Positions 1 through 13,151 of a DNA stretch of 64,000 nt are shown in pieces. The notes below the pieces were generated by a model. It did no database searches. It was not told the DNA's origin and saw only the letters and a list, made by a program, of their open reading frames with translations. The translations under genes were made by a program, and so were the position numbers. The DNA comes from Pyrocephalus nanus. Its lineage: Eukaryota; Chordata; Aves; Passeriformes; Tyrannidae. The DNA is taken from assembly GCA_038380795.1 (NCBI GenBank), contig CM076261.1, positions 32,203,866-32,267,865 of the forward strand, in the 5' to 3' direction. Within the stretch, counting starts at the first letter, position 1; every line of letters begins with the position of its first letter.

Positions 1-3000
1 TAGTCTTTGACTTTGTGTTCAATACTTGAGGTGTGGGGTGGGGACTGGAGAAGTTGACTCTCCTTTTCTTTAATCATGCTGTAATTAGCATAGCTACATG
101 AATGGAGAAGAACATGTTTGCCTTTCTAAGGATGGAAACTCCGACCTGTGAAACACTTCAATGTATCCTAACAGATAGTACATAACAGGAGTCACAAAAC
201 TGCAGAGCTGCACTTCTAGAATCCAAAAGGGGAAGTAGTAATTTCTGCCTTCTTGTTTTCTTAAATAGTGTAGATCTTTAGAACTTTGTGGGTTTTAAAT
301 TTATAAAAATGTGAAGCAGGTTCTTCAGTAGTTTTCATAAGTGTTTTAAGACAGCACAGGTGTAATAAATGATCAGAAAGTTGAAGGATTAATGGACTAT
401 TAAAGGGTCCAACTCCTTGGCTAAGGCTCATGAATTTGAAATGCCAAGAGTCTTTCTCGAAACTGCCTGAAACATTTTTACGGGCAGAAGATAAGTGATA
501 TCAAGGCTGGTTTTTTACTGACAGTTCCTCAATAAAATACTTAAAAGTATAAAAAAATAATATGACAAGCTTCATTGGGAACAGAACAAAGGGATGAATA
601 CTGTTTTTCTTGGGGGATAAAGTACAGTTTCTCACCTGGACAAAGTTGAATTTACCGTAACCTAGTTTGCTGATTTTTTCTGGACACTAACTGGAGTTTA
701 AGGCAGGGTCTTGAAAATACAATGCTTAATTGATCTGTTCAGAAGGATATGAGTAATTCAGTGCTTTGTTTTTCATCTCTTGGAAAGTATTTTCCAAGAA
801 ATGGCAAAACAGTACCTTTTTGGTGATTCCCCTTTTCTGGACACTCACTAAAAAATAAAAAAAGTGGTAACCAAGAATGATTCAGGAAAATAATTTGAAT
901 TACAGAGGTGTTGCAACTTCATGGATGAAAATCCTACTGCAATTAATTGAAGCCTAATTTCCTATTGGTGATACTTGTGATGAGCCATCTGGAGCTTGTT
1001 CATAGGAACTAAAATTATTGTGAAGAAAGAACACTAAAGAAATATCTGTCACTAGATGACTTGTGAGAAGCAGATGATACCATAAAAGTATTACCTCTCT
1101 GCCTTGACTGAAACTTTCATTTCTGGACTTAGGAATAACCAAAAAGAAGAGACTGAAAAAAGGATATCTGATTGATGTTTTTAAAATTACATCAGCAGCT
1201 TACCTGACAATGACTTATTTCTCAATGACATATACACTCTAACTTTTTCAAATAAAGCACTAAAGCCCCAAAACTTCAGTAGTTCAATCTTCCCAATTTT
1301 TTTTGTAGATATGCAGAAGTATTTAGTAATCCCCATGCAATTAACTTGCGTCTTTACTATGGTATGTGTAATACAGATTTTGTTCAACCTTTCCAAACTC
1401 TGAGAAATCCCACAGTTGAATAGTGGGGGATATGTTTAGGGGTTTTTTTGTTTTGTTTTTTTTTTGTTTGTTTGTTTGTTTGTTTTTTATAATCTTTTTC
1501 AAAAACAGTGGTTTAGAAATAGCTTCATCATCTGTATCTATTTCATGCACAACTGCAGGAGCTGGTTGTCAGCAGAAAACAGAAACAGACCTTTACAGTT
1601 GTTAGTTGCCTTACCTTATAAGCACTGCAGCAAGTCAGATCTTGGGGTGTTACTGAGGTCTATATGAAAATGGCAAGAAAATGGTTGCTGTAAAGCAAAA
1701 ATAATAAGAAAAAGAGAACTTTTTTCAGTTCACAAACCTATTTAACTGTGTAAATAACCATCTGCTTGATAAGTAATTTCTGTTCGTTTTGGTTTTAAAT
1801 AGTAAATAAGTGATACACTTCACATATGACAGGGTTTTTTTATTAATGTTCTCTAGTACTAAATTTGCTTACTAAATTCTTGAGAAAGCAATACTTGAAT
1901 TCAGAATGTTTTCAAAAGAGCAGTGGAGGAAATCTCAAGAGACAGTCTATTTATGAGTCTGAAACAGCAACATTTCCAGGTAAAATAAACTCAATATTGT
2001 GATTAAACATATGAAGTGCCAGATGTTTTTCTAAAGCTGTAGAAACAGCATCCACATTGTGGATTTTCCAGAATGTCTAGAATTATCTGGTGATTTATTA
2101 AAGTTTTAGCTTGTCCATGAAACTTAACACTGATAGGCTTTATTGTTATATTGGGATGTTATTATAATTACAGGGGATGCAATGACCTTAAATTTAGGAA
2201 AGTTTTGAGGGTTAGTGGAAAATCAGTTTCTACTTTATTGGCTGTCAGTCATGCCAACATAAATGGTAGGGAGAGTGGGAAGTAAAAAAAGTACTCCAAT
2301 CAACTGACTGAGTAACACTTCATGAGGTGTCATAAACAATGGAAAAGAAATAATAGAAAAGGTGACCAAAATTTTTTTGAAGGCAGAAGTTTTTAGGCAT
2401 GAAATTGCTGTCAGAATTTAAATTATACCTCCTGGGGTTTAGTTTATGTGATTTTCTTTGCAGGTTATGGGGTTTGTTAGTGTATAATATGTCTCAGGTG
2501 AACTACAGGACTGTAACAGAAATTTGATGGCGCTTAATGGTACAAAAGGCATGGATATGAACTTAAAAGATAATTCTGCAAATTCTGCTGCTTGGAGTTT
2601 TACACCCTGAAGTTAAAGCAGAAACCTGAGTGTGATAGGTGAACTCAGAATAAAAATGTGATTTGGCTGCAGGAGGGGCAAAAGAAATTCAAGTATCAGA
2701 TAGGATATAGGTATTGTCAATATCACATCAAAGTCATGAAGCCTTGTTTGCAGTGTAGCCATCTAAGCTTAATTAGTGAAGTGATGGCTGTGAGCAGAAA
2801 TTGGGAGACTGGAGTTACTAAGATGAGGTACTGCAGTAGCTACTGCATAGAAATGCAGGTGTGTTTGTAGATAGTACAAATTCATTCTGTAAGGAAAGTG
2901 GCACACATGGCTAGAATAGGTTCAAAAACTCTTTAGATACATAGCCCTTAATTTCACTATATGACATGACTTGTTGCAATCTGTGTAGAATAAGAAACTT

Positions 3001-3554
3001 TGGAAAAGCCACTAAACTGTGTAGCACTACATAGGAAAGATAGATGAGCTAGATGTATTTGTTACTGCTCCACAGTGGGTGGGTGCTTAAGTCTTAAGGT
3101 CATTATGTTGCTGTTATTACTAGAGCATCTTTGGGGTTATGTGCCAACTATGAGCTTCTCCTGTTGTCAAATTATCACCTGCAGAAGACTTGCTTTCTGC
3201 TTACTATGTCATATAAATTATAAAATACCAAAACCTAAATGAAGCACCCTTCACCCGAATGCTACTTGTCACCTAATGTACCAATTGAAGAATTAGTAAT
3301 GAGGCATTAATTAGAGCATTTATATATCGTATGTGATTTGCATTTGTGACTGGTTTTATTCTGGCAGGATTAAATGAGAGAGAAATTCTGAGTGGAGAGA
3401 AAAATTCTGACTGACAGCAGGGAGAAGGCAAGCCTTACATAGGAATAGGTTATTATGATACTACTGTGATTCAACATTTACATCTTGAATTTTATGTTAA
3501 CAGTCATGAAATGACAAAGAATGATATGTTGGAAGGAAGACCTTCTCTTGGTCT
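1..3554. other. AT-rich non-coding sequence, no gene recognised
   Basis: Single-copy-looking, AT-rich sequence with stops in every frame at short intervals. It holds a T-rich and (TTTG)n simple repeat near 1443-1489. A 45-nt stop-free segment at 1615-1659 on the minus strand is flanked by AG and GTAAGG and looks exon-like, but nothing else supports it. I recognise no CR1, LTR or RNA gene here. Confidence 0.6.
1443..1489. repeat. T-rich / (TTTG)n simple repeat
   Basis: The run starts as T with single G interruptions and turns into four or more TTTG units before ending in T6. It is a length-variable microsatellite type and not part of a recognisable transposon. Confidence 0.9.
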
Positions 3555-4575
3555 AAGAGGATTGGGTCAGAGAATACTTTAACAAAATTGACATCCACAA
3601 GTCCACAGGCCCCAGCAAGGAGGGAGTTGAGTGCTGAGAGCTGGCAGACACCTTAGTCAAGCCACTCACAATCATCTTTGAAAGGTCTTGGAGATCAGGA
3701 GAAGTGCCTGAGGACATGAAGATACAAATGTTATCCTGGCCTTCAAAAAGGGCAAGGAGGACCTAGGAAACTATCATCCAATCAGCCTCCCCTCAACCAC
3801 TGTGAAGATGATGGAGCATCTTATTCTGGAGGCCACCTCTACCCACATGGAAAATAACAAGATGGTTAGAGTAGTCAACATGCCTTCACTAAGGGTAAAT
3901 CATGCTTGACCAACCTTCCATGATAAAAAAACTATCTGGATGGATGAAGGAAGAGCAATGGATATTGTCTACCAGAAGTCCAGCAACACTTTCAATGCTG
4001 TTGCTTGAAGTATCAGCATAGGCAAACTCAAAAAATGTGAGCTAGATGAGTGATCAGTGAGGTGGATTGAGAACAGCCTGAATGGCAGGTCTCAGAGGTC
4101 ATATTCAGGGACACAGGGTCTAGCTGGAGTTCTGTCACTAGTGGTGTCCCACAAGGTTCTATACTGGACCTAATATTGTTTAACTTGTTCGTCAATGATT
4201 TGGATAAGGGAGTAGAGTACCTTCTCAGCAAGTCTGTTGATGATAGAAAACTGTGAGGAGTAGCCAAATTACCAGAGTGCACAGCCCTTCAGAAGGGCCT
4301 CAAGTTTGGAGATATGGGTAGAGAAGAACCTTCTGAAGTTCAATGAAAGCAAGTAGAGGATCCTGAACATGGGAAGAATTATCCCATGCACCAGCACAGG
4401 CTGTGGGCTGACCTGCTGGAAAAAAGTGCTGCAGAAAAGGACCTGCATGCCTGATGGACAAGCTGTCCATGAGCCAATAGAGTGCCTTTGTGGTCAAGAA
4501 GACCAGCAGGATCCTGAGAAGCATTAGGAAGAGCACTGCCAGCAGGTCAAGGGAGGTGATCCTGCTGTGTTAAAT
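3555..4575 (+). mobile_element. CR1 LINE fragment, reverse-transcriptase region, decayed
   Basis: This is an internal piece of CR1 ORF2, the protein that nicks target DNA and reverse-transcribes its own RNA. Reading on the plus strand, the start of the RT domain shows NKIDIHKSTGP at 3581-3613. The RT core TSGVPQGSIL is at 4137-4166, followed by ILFNLFVNDL to about 4198. The catalytic motif usually written FADD reads SVDD, with the two aspartates kept at 4239-4244. Several stops and frameshifts separate these blocks, so no protein can be made. The copy stops near 4575, before the C-terminal region and 3' UTR that most CR1 insertions retain, so both ends are missing. Identification as CR1 is firm; the subfamily is not resolved. 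Confidence 0.93.
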
Positions 4576-7448
4576 TTTAGATTTATTTGGAGTGCAAATT
4601 CCTTACTGAGCATTATGAAGATAAAAATGCTAAGCTTCTCTTCCTCATCATCCAGGGGAAAAACTTGGCTTTCATTTATCAAAAAGTATTCTTTATATAC
4701 TTAATACATACAGACCACTTGATTACTATACCTGGTCTGTTGTACATCTCTGTATCTTACCTTCTTTTTGCCCTTCACTTTATACTTAAACAGCACTCCT
4801 ATTTAATTCATTTGCATAGCAGTAGTGCCCCAGGGAAGTGGAGGGAAGGGAAACTACCTATATTGACATCTGCAAGCACTTCTGTACTATAAAAAGTAGA
4901 CTAAAAAGAAGTCTTTCCTGCAAAGAATAATGCATTCAGAACAATCAATCTTTCTTTACAAGGTTTGAGATTTAGTTTGCTTGTTATTTAACCTTCATTG
5001 CTGTCAGAATAAGAACATCCAACTGTTTAAATGAAAAATAACTGTGGATTTAATAGGTCTTGCTAAGGTTAACACCAAAACTTTTAGTCAAGTCAAAAGT
5101 TTAAGGTCATATTATTTGTCCAGTAAGGTTTTTCTCCATGCATCTGTCTACTCTCTACAGCAGAGGTGTGAGTAGCTCTGTCATGGCAGGCCATGAAACA
5201 TAAAATCAAAAATTCAGGCTTGTGATTTCATTTCCTTGTGTAGAGACTTAACACAGAGAAAGATTTAACACAGCTTTATTTCCAATATCTCACTGCTCAG
5301 CTTAATTAAGGTGAAAGGAGGTAGGATTCACTAGCTATTCTATGTGATCTTCATTTGTGTTTATTTTTAGAACACACTTTCTGTCATAGTTTTACTATTT
5401 CTTCAGAAAGCTAAGTAAGGTGTATCGCTAAGTGACTGTTGTATTCCTGAGTCAATAATTGCATAGAATTCAGGATATTTACTTGGCACTTTTAACTATA
5501 ATGTCATCTAGTTCCAATAAAATATTTGTCATGTATAAGATACAACTAAAAATACAAGAATACTGTAAGGCCAGAAAGTACCACTAATAGCAGAATAATG
5601 GTGTCAAAAGTATGGGTTTGAAATTACTTCAGTATTTTATACATTGTCTTGCATAACACAGTATCAAGAAAATAACAATATTTTTTGCTTCTCTCCAAAA
5701 ATTTCAGGAGCAATTAAAGTAACAAAGGAACTATTTTTTCCCTAAACTTCTAAATTATTATGATTTAGATAAAGCTCCTATGGAAAAAGGGTTTCTAAAT
5801 AAAAATATATTCAGTAGAAAATGCTGAAGTAATATAAAGACTTTTCTAATGCTGCACTATAACATCAAAAGACACAAACTTTAAATGGTGCGGCTAAGTT
5901 CTAGTACCGCTAATGACCACTTAGTTTTACATTCATAATGTGCCTTTTTTTTTTTTTTTTTCCAAAACAGACCTATTTGTAAAAGGTTCAGTATTTCTTG
6001 ACTACAAACAAGTATTTTTTTCTTGACAGTAAAGGAATTTTGGTACCAGCAATGATGAAGTAAGAGGTGTGGTGGAAAGTTTCAATTTCCTGCTCTTTTT
6101 ACGATTTCTAGGAATGCATTGCAAGTCATCCTGTGAAGCTTGATCTCTCAGGTTGGAATTTAGGTGAAATAAAAGTGTCTGAGAAAAAAAGGTGTCTCAA
6201 AATGGCTTTGGTGGCCTTGACAAGTGACAAGCAGGAGGTCTTCTGATGTCCTTTGACTTCCCACATGAATTAGGACTACATTGTTAACATAACTTGAAGT
6301 CTGATGTTTTCAGTAACAATTACAAAATAAATGTTAGTTAATTCAACTGACAGGGACTTAATGGAGAACTGTTTTGATTCTTAGTAGCTTGTATAATGTG
6401 TTTTCTGATAACTTGTAGACAGGGATAGGATGTTTCTTTTCAAAATGAAAAAGTTCATGCAATCTCCTCCTGCTCTAAATATGATCAATTGTATCATAGA
6501 GTTGGCTTTCACTACAGTTCTCCTGATAGTGGATGCTGTTGATGTCTCTGATGACATGGGCCTTCAGTGAGATAAAACATCTATGCCATATACAACCTCC
6601 ATGCTATAATAATTTTTTAAGAAAAAATACATAATACTCTTTAAATGGTTTTGTTAGCAAGACTACCAACTGAAGTTTACAAAATACAGAGGTATTAAAA
6701 ACAAACAAGCAAAACTCCCCCGAACCATCCAGTATTTTGGCAATTATTTTAAACTTTCATGAAGCCAACAGCTGTTGGAGAGGTGAATGGCAGAATATTT
6801 TAAAACAAGACTACAGACTTTTGTTGTGTAGAATTCTCAAGTGCTACATCTGGAAAATAATTTTTGCATCTCTTCTTGCTATAGTTGGTGTATTAGTGAA
6901 AGTATTTTCTCCTCATAATATTGAGACTGAATCCTTCTTGAGTACTGTTTTGCCTTTTCTCTTTATCAAAATATGATTAATGTAGTCAAATGTGAAAGAC
7001 TGGTTATGATTCAAAGTCATATCTTTTGCAATGGGAGCCTGAAACCTCTGAGACTTCTTTAGTATTGGTTACAGATACCACCAAAGAAAACTGTTTTGTC
7101 TAGAAAATTTATTTGAAAAGAAACTCTGTCTCAGTTGCAATTTTACCATGAACACAAAAGCTGAATTTGATGCATTTCTTCAAGCAAATTTTTCAGGCTA
7201 TTGGACTAATGCAATTCTTTCCTGTCTCCCAGTGTGGATTCAATTGTATCTATTTGATTTTTCTGCCAGCAGAATTGATTTTAGGGTTTGGGGTTTTTTT
7301 TGCTATTTACATATGATGAAATTAATGATAGGTACAAGATATTTCATAGTAACTTTTCAATGTTTTGAGAAATAGTCATGCTGACAATAAAGGCATAATT
7401 TTATTGTTAATGACTTTAAAATTGCTCCAGTGTTTATTTCTATAGTAT
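4576..7448. other. AT-rich non-coding sequence, no gene recognised
   Basis: Lies between two plus-strand CR1 copies. It holds an 18-T run at 5945-5962 and several short ORFs of at most about 100 codons with no recognisable motif. No splice-flanked coding segment or RNA gene was found. Confidence 0.6.
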
Positions 7449-7893
7449 GTTCAGAGAAGAGCAACAAGGCTAGTAAAGGGACTCAAACACAAATCCTATG
7501 AGGAGAGGCTGAGGGAGCTGGGGTTGTTTAGTCTGGAGAAGGGGCAGCTCAGGGGTGACCTCATCACTCTCTACAACTCCCTGAAAGGAGGTTGTAGCCA
7601 GGTGGGGGTTGGTCTCTTCTCCCAGGCAGCTATCAGTAAGAAAAGAGGACATGGTCTTAAGCTCTGCCGGGGGAAGTTTAGGTTGGATATTAGGAAGAAA
7701 TTCTTTACAGAGAGGGTAATCAGGCATTGGAATGGGCTGCCCAGGGAAGTGGTGGATTCTCCGTCCCTGGCGGTTTTTAAGAAGAGACTGGATGTGGCAC
7801 TTAGTGCCATGATATAGTAACTGTCATGGTAGTGGATCAAGGGTTGGACTTGATGATCTCAGAGGTCCTTTCCAACCCATCTGATTCTATGAT
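7449..7893 (+). mobile_element. CR1 LINE 3' end, well preserved, 5' truncated
   Basis: This is the terminal part of CR1: the last third of ORF2 plus the short 3' UTR. The reading frame is open from the truncation point to a TAG at 7815-7817. It shows the family C-terminal blocks in order: [63 protein letters not shown]. About 75 bp of 3' UTR follow, ending GATTCTATGAT at 7893, the standard CR1 terminus. It lacks the endonuclease, ORF1 and RT core, so it is a dead 5'-truncated copy from incomplete target-primed reverse transcription. The unbroken frame makes it the youngest-looking CR1 in the window. Confidence 0.97.
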
Positions 7894-8616
7894 AACCTTA
7901 TAGCAAAAAATTACTGTTCAGATTTACTCTTCCATGATTATGTCTTCATTATTGTACAGCCATGAATTTTTAAATTCACTGTGGTGGGTTTTTTTGTTCA
8001 GAAAAGCAGAGCACAAAGACTTAAAAACCTCACACTTTAAAGAGAAAACTAACTTAACCTTGGAAATTATGATAATATTATTCTAAAATTGTATCTATAA
8101 GGGGATATACAGGCAATACCTTATCAGTTTTGCTTTGTCAAATCTTCTACTCTTCTTCCAAGTGTTTGCAACCTAAGCATTAGTACTCCTTTAGTGGGTC
8201 ATTCCCTTTTTATGGAAAGGGAACATATATACCAAAAGATTTTAACTATTAGTTGACAGTGTTTTGTAGAAAGTCACTTTACTTTAAAAGACAATCTTTA
8301 AGTATATCTAAGAATTAGGGAAGAATACTTTATAAGTGAATAAATCTGGCTTCCTGGTTAACTTGTAAACAGTAAAATATTCAGTAGCATTTAAAAGTCA
8401 GAGTTCCACATTCACAGAATTTTTAAGATCATACATACATCAAGTAATTTTAGTAGCTAAATGACTTCATGATAATTTTCATTTTTCTAAATGATTTTTG
8501 CATTTCTGTTCTCAAGGCCCTACAAAGAATCAAAAATTGTGAAAAATCAAAAAAAGTGAAAAATTTAATGAAATACCTTGAATTCTATTTGAGATTGTGA
8601 AGATATTTTCCACTAT
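7894..8616. other. AT-rich spacer between CR1 copies
   Basis: About 720 bp of AT-rich sequence between a plus-strand and a minus-strand CR1. No ORF, RNA gene or repeat was recognised. Confidence 0.6.
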
Positions 8617-9115
8617 TATATCATAAGTTGGAAGGCACATATACAAATCATTAAGTACAACTCCCTGCGCCTTGCATAATCACCTAACACTAATCCATAT
8701 GACTAAGGTCATCATCCAGGCACACTTTGGATTCTGGCAAGGCTGGTGTCATGACTACTTCCTGTGACCATCCATCCTTTCAGTGAAGAACCTTTTCCTG
8801 ATGTCCAATCTGAACTTCTCCTGACACAACTTTATTTAATTTCTTTGTGTCCTGATGCTTGTTACCAGAAAGCAGACATCAGCTCTTCCTGCTCCCCTGC
8901 TCTCCGTGATGAAGTTGTAGACTGTGATGAAGTCACCCTCAGCCTTTTCTCCTCTAGGCTGATCAAGCCAAGATACCTCAGACACTTCTCATAAGTCTTG
9001 CCCTTGCAACCTTTCACCGCCTTGTCTGTCCTCCCCTGGACACACTATAATAGTTTGATGTCCTTCTTATATTGATGTACTCAAAACTGCACATACCTTG
9101 AATGGATTTGCAGGG
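8617..9115 (-). mobile_element. CR1 LINE 3' part, decayed
   Basis: On the minus strand this is a CR1 3' end. The terminus lies near 8617 (reading TCATAAGTTGGAAGGCAC on the plus strand). It is followed by the antisense of the ORF2 C-terminal blocks, recognisable as CTCCTCTAGGCTGATCAAGC at about 8950 and CCTCCCCTGGACACACT at about 9032. Many substitutions and indels break the frame. The 5' truncation is near 9115. A closely similar piece of the same region lies at 10919-11035. Confidence 0.88.
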
Positions 9116-10918
9116 TGTGAAAAGATAAGACTGAGAAAATAACTAAATTGAGAAACAACCAGTGCATATCTGAAAAATAGGTCATCTAGGAGGGAAAAGT
9201 GAGGCTTGTTCAGAAATGTAGAAGAGAAGAATAAATCTTTGTTAGCTGGAGCAGGCTGAGGACTGTCTTGTGGAGGAGTACGTCAAGTGAGATTGGTAGA
9301 AGCAAATTTTGTGGGTGTGATATGATTTCTTCAATAGAAATAGAGTTAATGAATAATTCAAGAATATGAAAGGACTAAATTTGGAAAGAATGAAGGTATT
9401 TCAAGGGTAAGAATAGAACTGAATTAATTTAACTTAATGGCTGTAATGAAAGACATTTGTAGCTGGCGGTGTTACAATAATCAAGACCTCTGGGAAAGTA
9501 TATTTGATCAATAATATCTAAAACTGATTCATAAAATAGTGATTCAGAGAAACAATGTATAAAACTTTTTAAGTAGGAAATTATTAATTAGGTGAACAAG
9601 TTAAGCTCATAAACAGATAATGTAATAAATTCATTACAGGAAATTAAAAATGCTGAAAATTAATGATGGAGTCATATATGCAGATAATACTATATATTAA
9701 ATTTTAATATTACTTTAAAAAATTTCCAAATATTAATTATTAATTCTAAATTAATCAGAGAGGGAGTGATCAAAAATTTCACGTCAATGGTATCCAGTGA
9801 AAAGCCTGACTCCTCATATATGTTTGCTGTAGAGCAATCAGTTGAGGCTAACAGCAGAAAGCATGTCTGACTCAACTCTTTAAGTGCCTGACAAGCCTCA
9901 GAAATGTAGCTTACCACTTTAAACAAGGCAGCAGAGGTGATGGCAGATGGCATTCATTAAAGGAAGAGTGATTTTAAAACCTCTCCTTAACAAATCTGGA
10001 CCTAAATCAATGCAGGGAAATATTAATTACATCAACATATTCCAGGAATAAATTATCAATGAGACATGAGATATCATTTAAACTGATCCACATACCCCTA
10101 CGCTTTCCCAAATTTTCCCTGAATAGTTGGGCCTCTTAAAATGAGAGAGCTGTTCTTTCTCTCTGTACTGTATGTTTCTTCATTCAAGGAACTTAGGCAC
10201 CACCAAGAAAGCTGAGACTTCATCTGGAAATAAAGGTAGATTCATCACAGCTTCCCCAACAGTGGCAAGTTCCATTAAGAGAAAGCACATCTGTAATGCT
10301 TGACTTAACTCTAGGGTCTCAGGATATGACCTGGCTTGTAGAATGACGAACTGATACCATTAGAAAAATGAACAAGTTCTTTGGGTGAATCCAGTGGTAT
10401 AACAGTTAACCATGAAAAATTATTCCAAATCTATATATGAGTTGAGGTTGGCTTTTAGTATCTGAGGGGTTGAGTGCCCCAAATGTTGTTCTATTTTTCC
10501 TGATAGTATCACTTAATTTACTATTACTTTAATTCCCCACATATATCTTACCTTATCTCTGGTAAACAAAGTATGAATATGTTTCTGAATACCACAAGTG
10601 TATCTTTTGGCTTCTTATATTCTTCTTTATTCAAATAGGCTGAAAATTATGTGGAACTATCCTTCCTATAAATATTTTCAATGTACTTGCAACTGATTAT
10701 GACATAAATGTGTGCATAAATGTTGACATCTTTCTGCTCTTACTTTACTTCATTTTCCCTTCCATTTCTCCTATGGATGTTCTTGAAGCTGATTAAAATC
10801 TCAGTGTAGGCAGGTACCTTCTGGAGTAAAAGGGAAATTTTTATGAAATTTCTGATATAGGAAACTTACTGGTAAAGCAATGTTAGAATAAGAAATAAGT
10901 GAATTTTGTAAACTATAA
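9116..10918. other. AT-rich non-coding sequence with one unassigned ORF
   Basis: Mostly AT-rich. An 87-codon ORF on the minus strand (9690-9953) matches no family I recognise, has no flanking splice pair and is of a length expected by chance. Nothing else was recognised. Confidence 0.5.
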
Positions 10919-11035
10919 GACACTTCTCATAAGTCTTGCCCTTTAACCACTTGTCTGTCCTCCCCTGGACACACTCTAATAGGCGATGTCCTTCTTATTA
11001 TTGATGAACCTCAGACTGCCCTCATCCTGCATGGA
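10919..11035 (-). mobile_element. CR1 LINE short fragment
   Basis: About 117 bp matching the antisense of the CR1 ORF2 C-terminal segment (CACTTCTCATAAGTCTTGCC, then CTTGTCTGTCCTCCCCTGGA). It has no CR1 3' terminus and no upstream RT sequence, so it is an internal scrap. It aligns closely with 8981-9105 in the same orientation, with a few short gaps, so it could be a local duplicate of that copy rather than an independent insertion. Confidence 0.85.
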
Positions 11036-13151
11036 TTTGAATTTGGGAGCAGGTTTGAAGTATGGCTGCAAGTCTGTGCATCATAAGCAGATCTTGTTGA
11101 ATAGTGAAGACATCCTACTCTTCCATCCCTACCCTAAACCCAGAATTACAGTTGCTGTAGGAGTTTCTTGTATGCTGTTGAAATCAATCTCTCCGGAATA
11201 ATGCATTGTACTATAATAATTGTCTTCCATAGCAACTTTGAAAAGAAGAAACCTAGAGATAGAATCTGCTAATCAGCTAAGAAATACAGATGAACTGTTT
11301 AAATAAAAATCTTTCTAGCTCTCCAGTGGCACTCAGTATCCTACTCTTTCCCCTACGAGTTCATTTAAGCAGAACATTCAAAATACTGTATAGTGTAAGA
11401 AAAGTGGTTCTCAAAGTAGTAAGCAGTGACCAATACCTGAAACCTATGGCAGTTACTTGACTAATTTTTTAATTCGTGTTGCTGTTCAGCACACTTTGAC
11501 TACAGCCACTCATGCCACAGTTTCACAGATTTATTGCCTGTTGAACCTTTAGGTACTCTCTGCAGTGGTGAAGAGTGGGTTGCAAATCTGGCAATTAAAT
11601 TAGTTGTATAATTGTGGATGCACTAAAGGTGAGATTCTTTCTAGATACAGTTACTAATGATGATATGATACTTCCAGTCAGCAATAACAGTAGAGTGTTT
11701 CAATTTGTTAGGAGAAATAAACCTTTGAGAGGATCAGGAGTTGAATCTATCTCATCCTGGTTTTCTTAAACTTCTGATGTGACTTGCAGTGAATTCTCTG
11801 AACAGATTCTGTTCCTTGGATGGCACAATGGACAGTATTGCCTCCCTGCAGTATGGGTAGCTAAAGGGATTCTTCATAAAGCTATTTTAGAGAGAATGGA
11901 AGTCCTTAAAAGGAAAAATGCTGTGCTTGCTCCTGTGCTTGGAAGCTTCAGGACAGTAAGCTGCTAGCAGTTTTTATTGGCAATGCTACCAAGCAAATTT
12001 GTTATATTTTTCTGGGTTTGTTTTTTTTTAATTTGAAGTGCTTATACTTTTTCTGTAATATAAATATGAGATTATAATTTGTCTTCCCAGACAGAAGAAA
12101 AAATGATAACAATTAAGATCCAGTTTTGGGGAATAAGAAGATGAAAACTTGAAAACCAAGGCTTTTATAGAAGTACTGGGAATTATTGCTCCTCTCTGTC
12201 ATATTCTACGGTGAAGAAGTCTATAATGCATGTGAACTATTCCTGGAGATATTCAACAGAACCTGCACAAGTGTCACCAGTTCTCTCATATGCTGTTTTC
12301 TTCTCAGAACTACCATCAAGTGTTGTCTGAAAGCAGTCTATAGGGTCTGTTTTTTACTTTTAAGATGCTGAGCAGGGCATATTTTAATGAAAGACATAAA
12401 GCAGTGGCAAAACAGAATAGTTACAAATGGTTTGAGAACTTAAAACTCTCAACATATTTGAAATCCACTTCTTGCATTGGGAAATGAGGCCATGGAAAAG
12501 AATTTTCTCATTCAAGGTTTCTCATCTTTCTTTAATTCTCAGTCACTGATGTGTTACTAATTTCTCTTCCACCTAAATCAAGGAGCAAGTGTAATCTTAA
12601 AAGAGAATCTTCTTCCCCTAGCTGGTAAGAACTGCTGACATAGGAATATGAAATATCTGCAAGAATTTCATTTCACAATTCAGAATTTTGGATGCAGTTA
12701 TGGTATTTGGAATGAATTAGACTTTGGAGAAAAACAGGTGGACTGTTACTGCCACTCAACTCTTGTGTAATCAAAACACGGTATTTGGTCTTTGAAACCT
12801 TACATAATAAGAATCTTTCTTTCTAAATCTCTGTTACTTTATCTCTCAGGAGGAAGACAGGTCCTTAGGCTACTATCTAAACAAAAAGCAGAGAACTTAA
12901 AACAAGTTAGGCACAGAGGACTGAAGGGAAAGCATGCTTTCTAGTCTAGTGGTTCTCAGAAATTGCTGCTGTGATCTTTTCTATAGTACCAAGTGTGCTC
13001 AAAGTAAACTACCATTTAAGAAATGTCCATTTCACCTTACAGGAAAAATGAGGCCTCTCAGGTAATAGAATTGAGAAGAAAACCCCACCCCACCCCTGGT
13101 TAGTAAATCTTACATCCTGTTGAGTTTCTCTAAAATCCTCTAGCTTTGATT
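11036..13151. other. AT-rich non-coding sequence, no gene recognised
   Basis: About 2.1 kb with scattered ORFs of about 60-70 codons at most and no recognisable protein motif. A short C-rich patch (CCCCACCCCACCCC) at about 13083 precedes the next CR1 copy. Confidence 0.55.

Noticed and set aside
1615..1659. A 45-nt minus-strand mini-exon with AG and GTAAGG borders
   Set aside because: Short, isolated and unsupported by any neighbouring exon; such segments arise often by chance.
1907..1981. A 75-nt plus-strand exon-like stretch ending in CCAG|GTAAAA
   Set aside because: Weak acceptor with no pyrimidine tract and no partner exon; chance open segment.
7470..7840. Minus-strand ORFs of 85 and 89 codons
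   Set aside because: Antisense shadows of the well-preserved CR1 ORF2 C-terminus on the plus strand.
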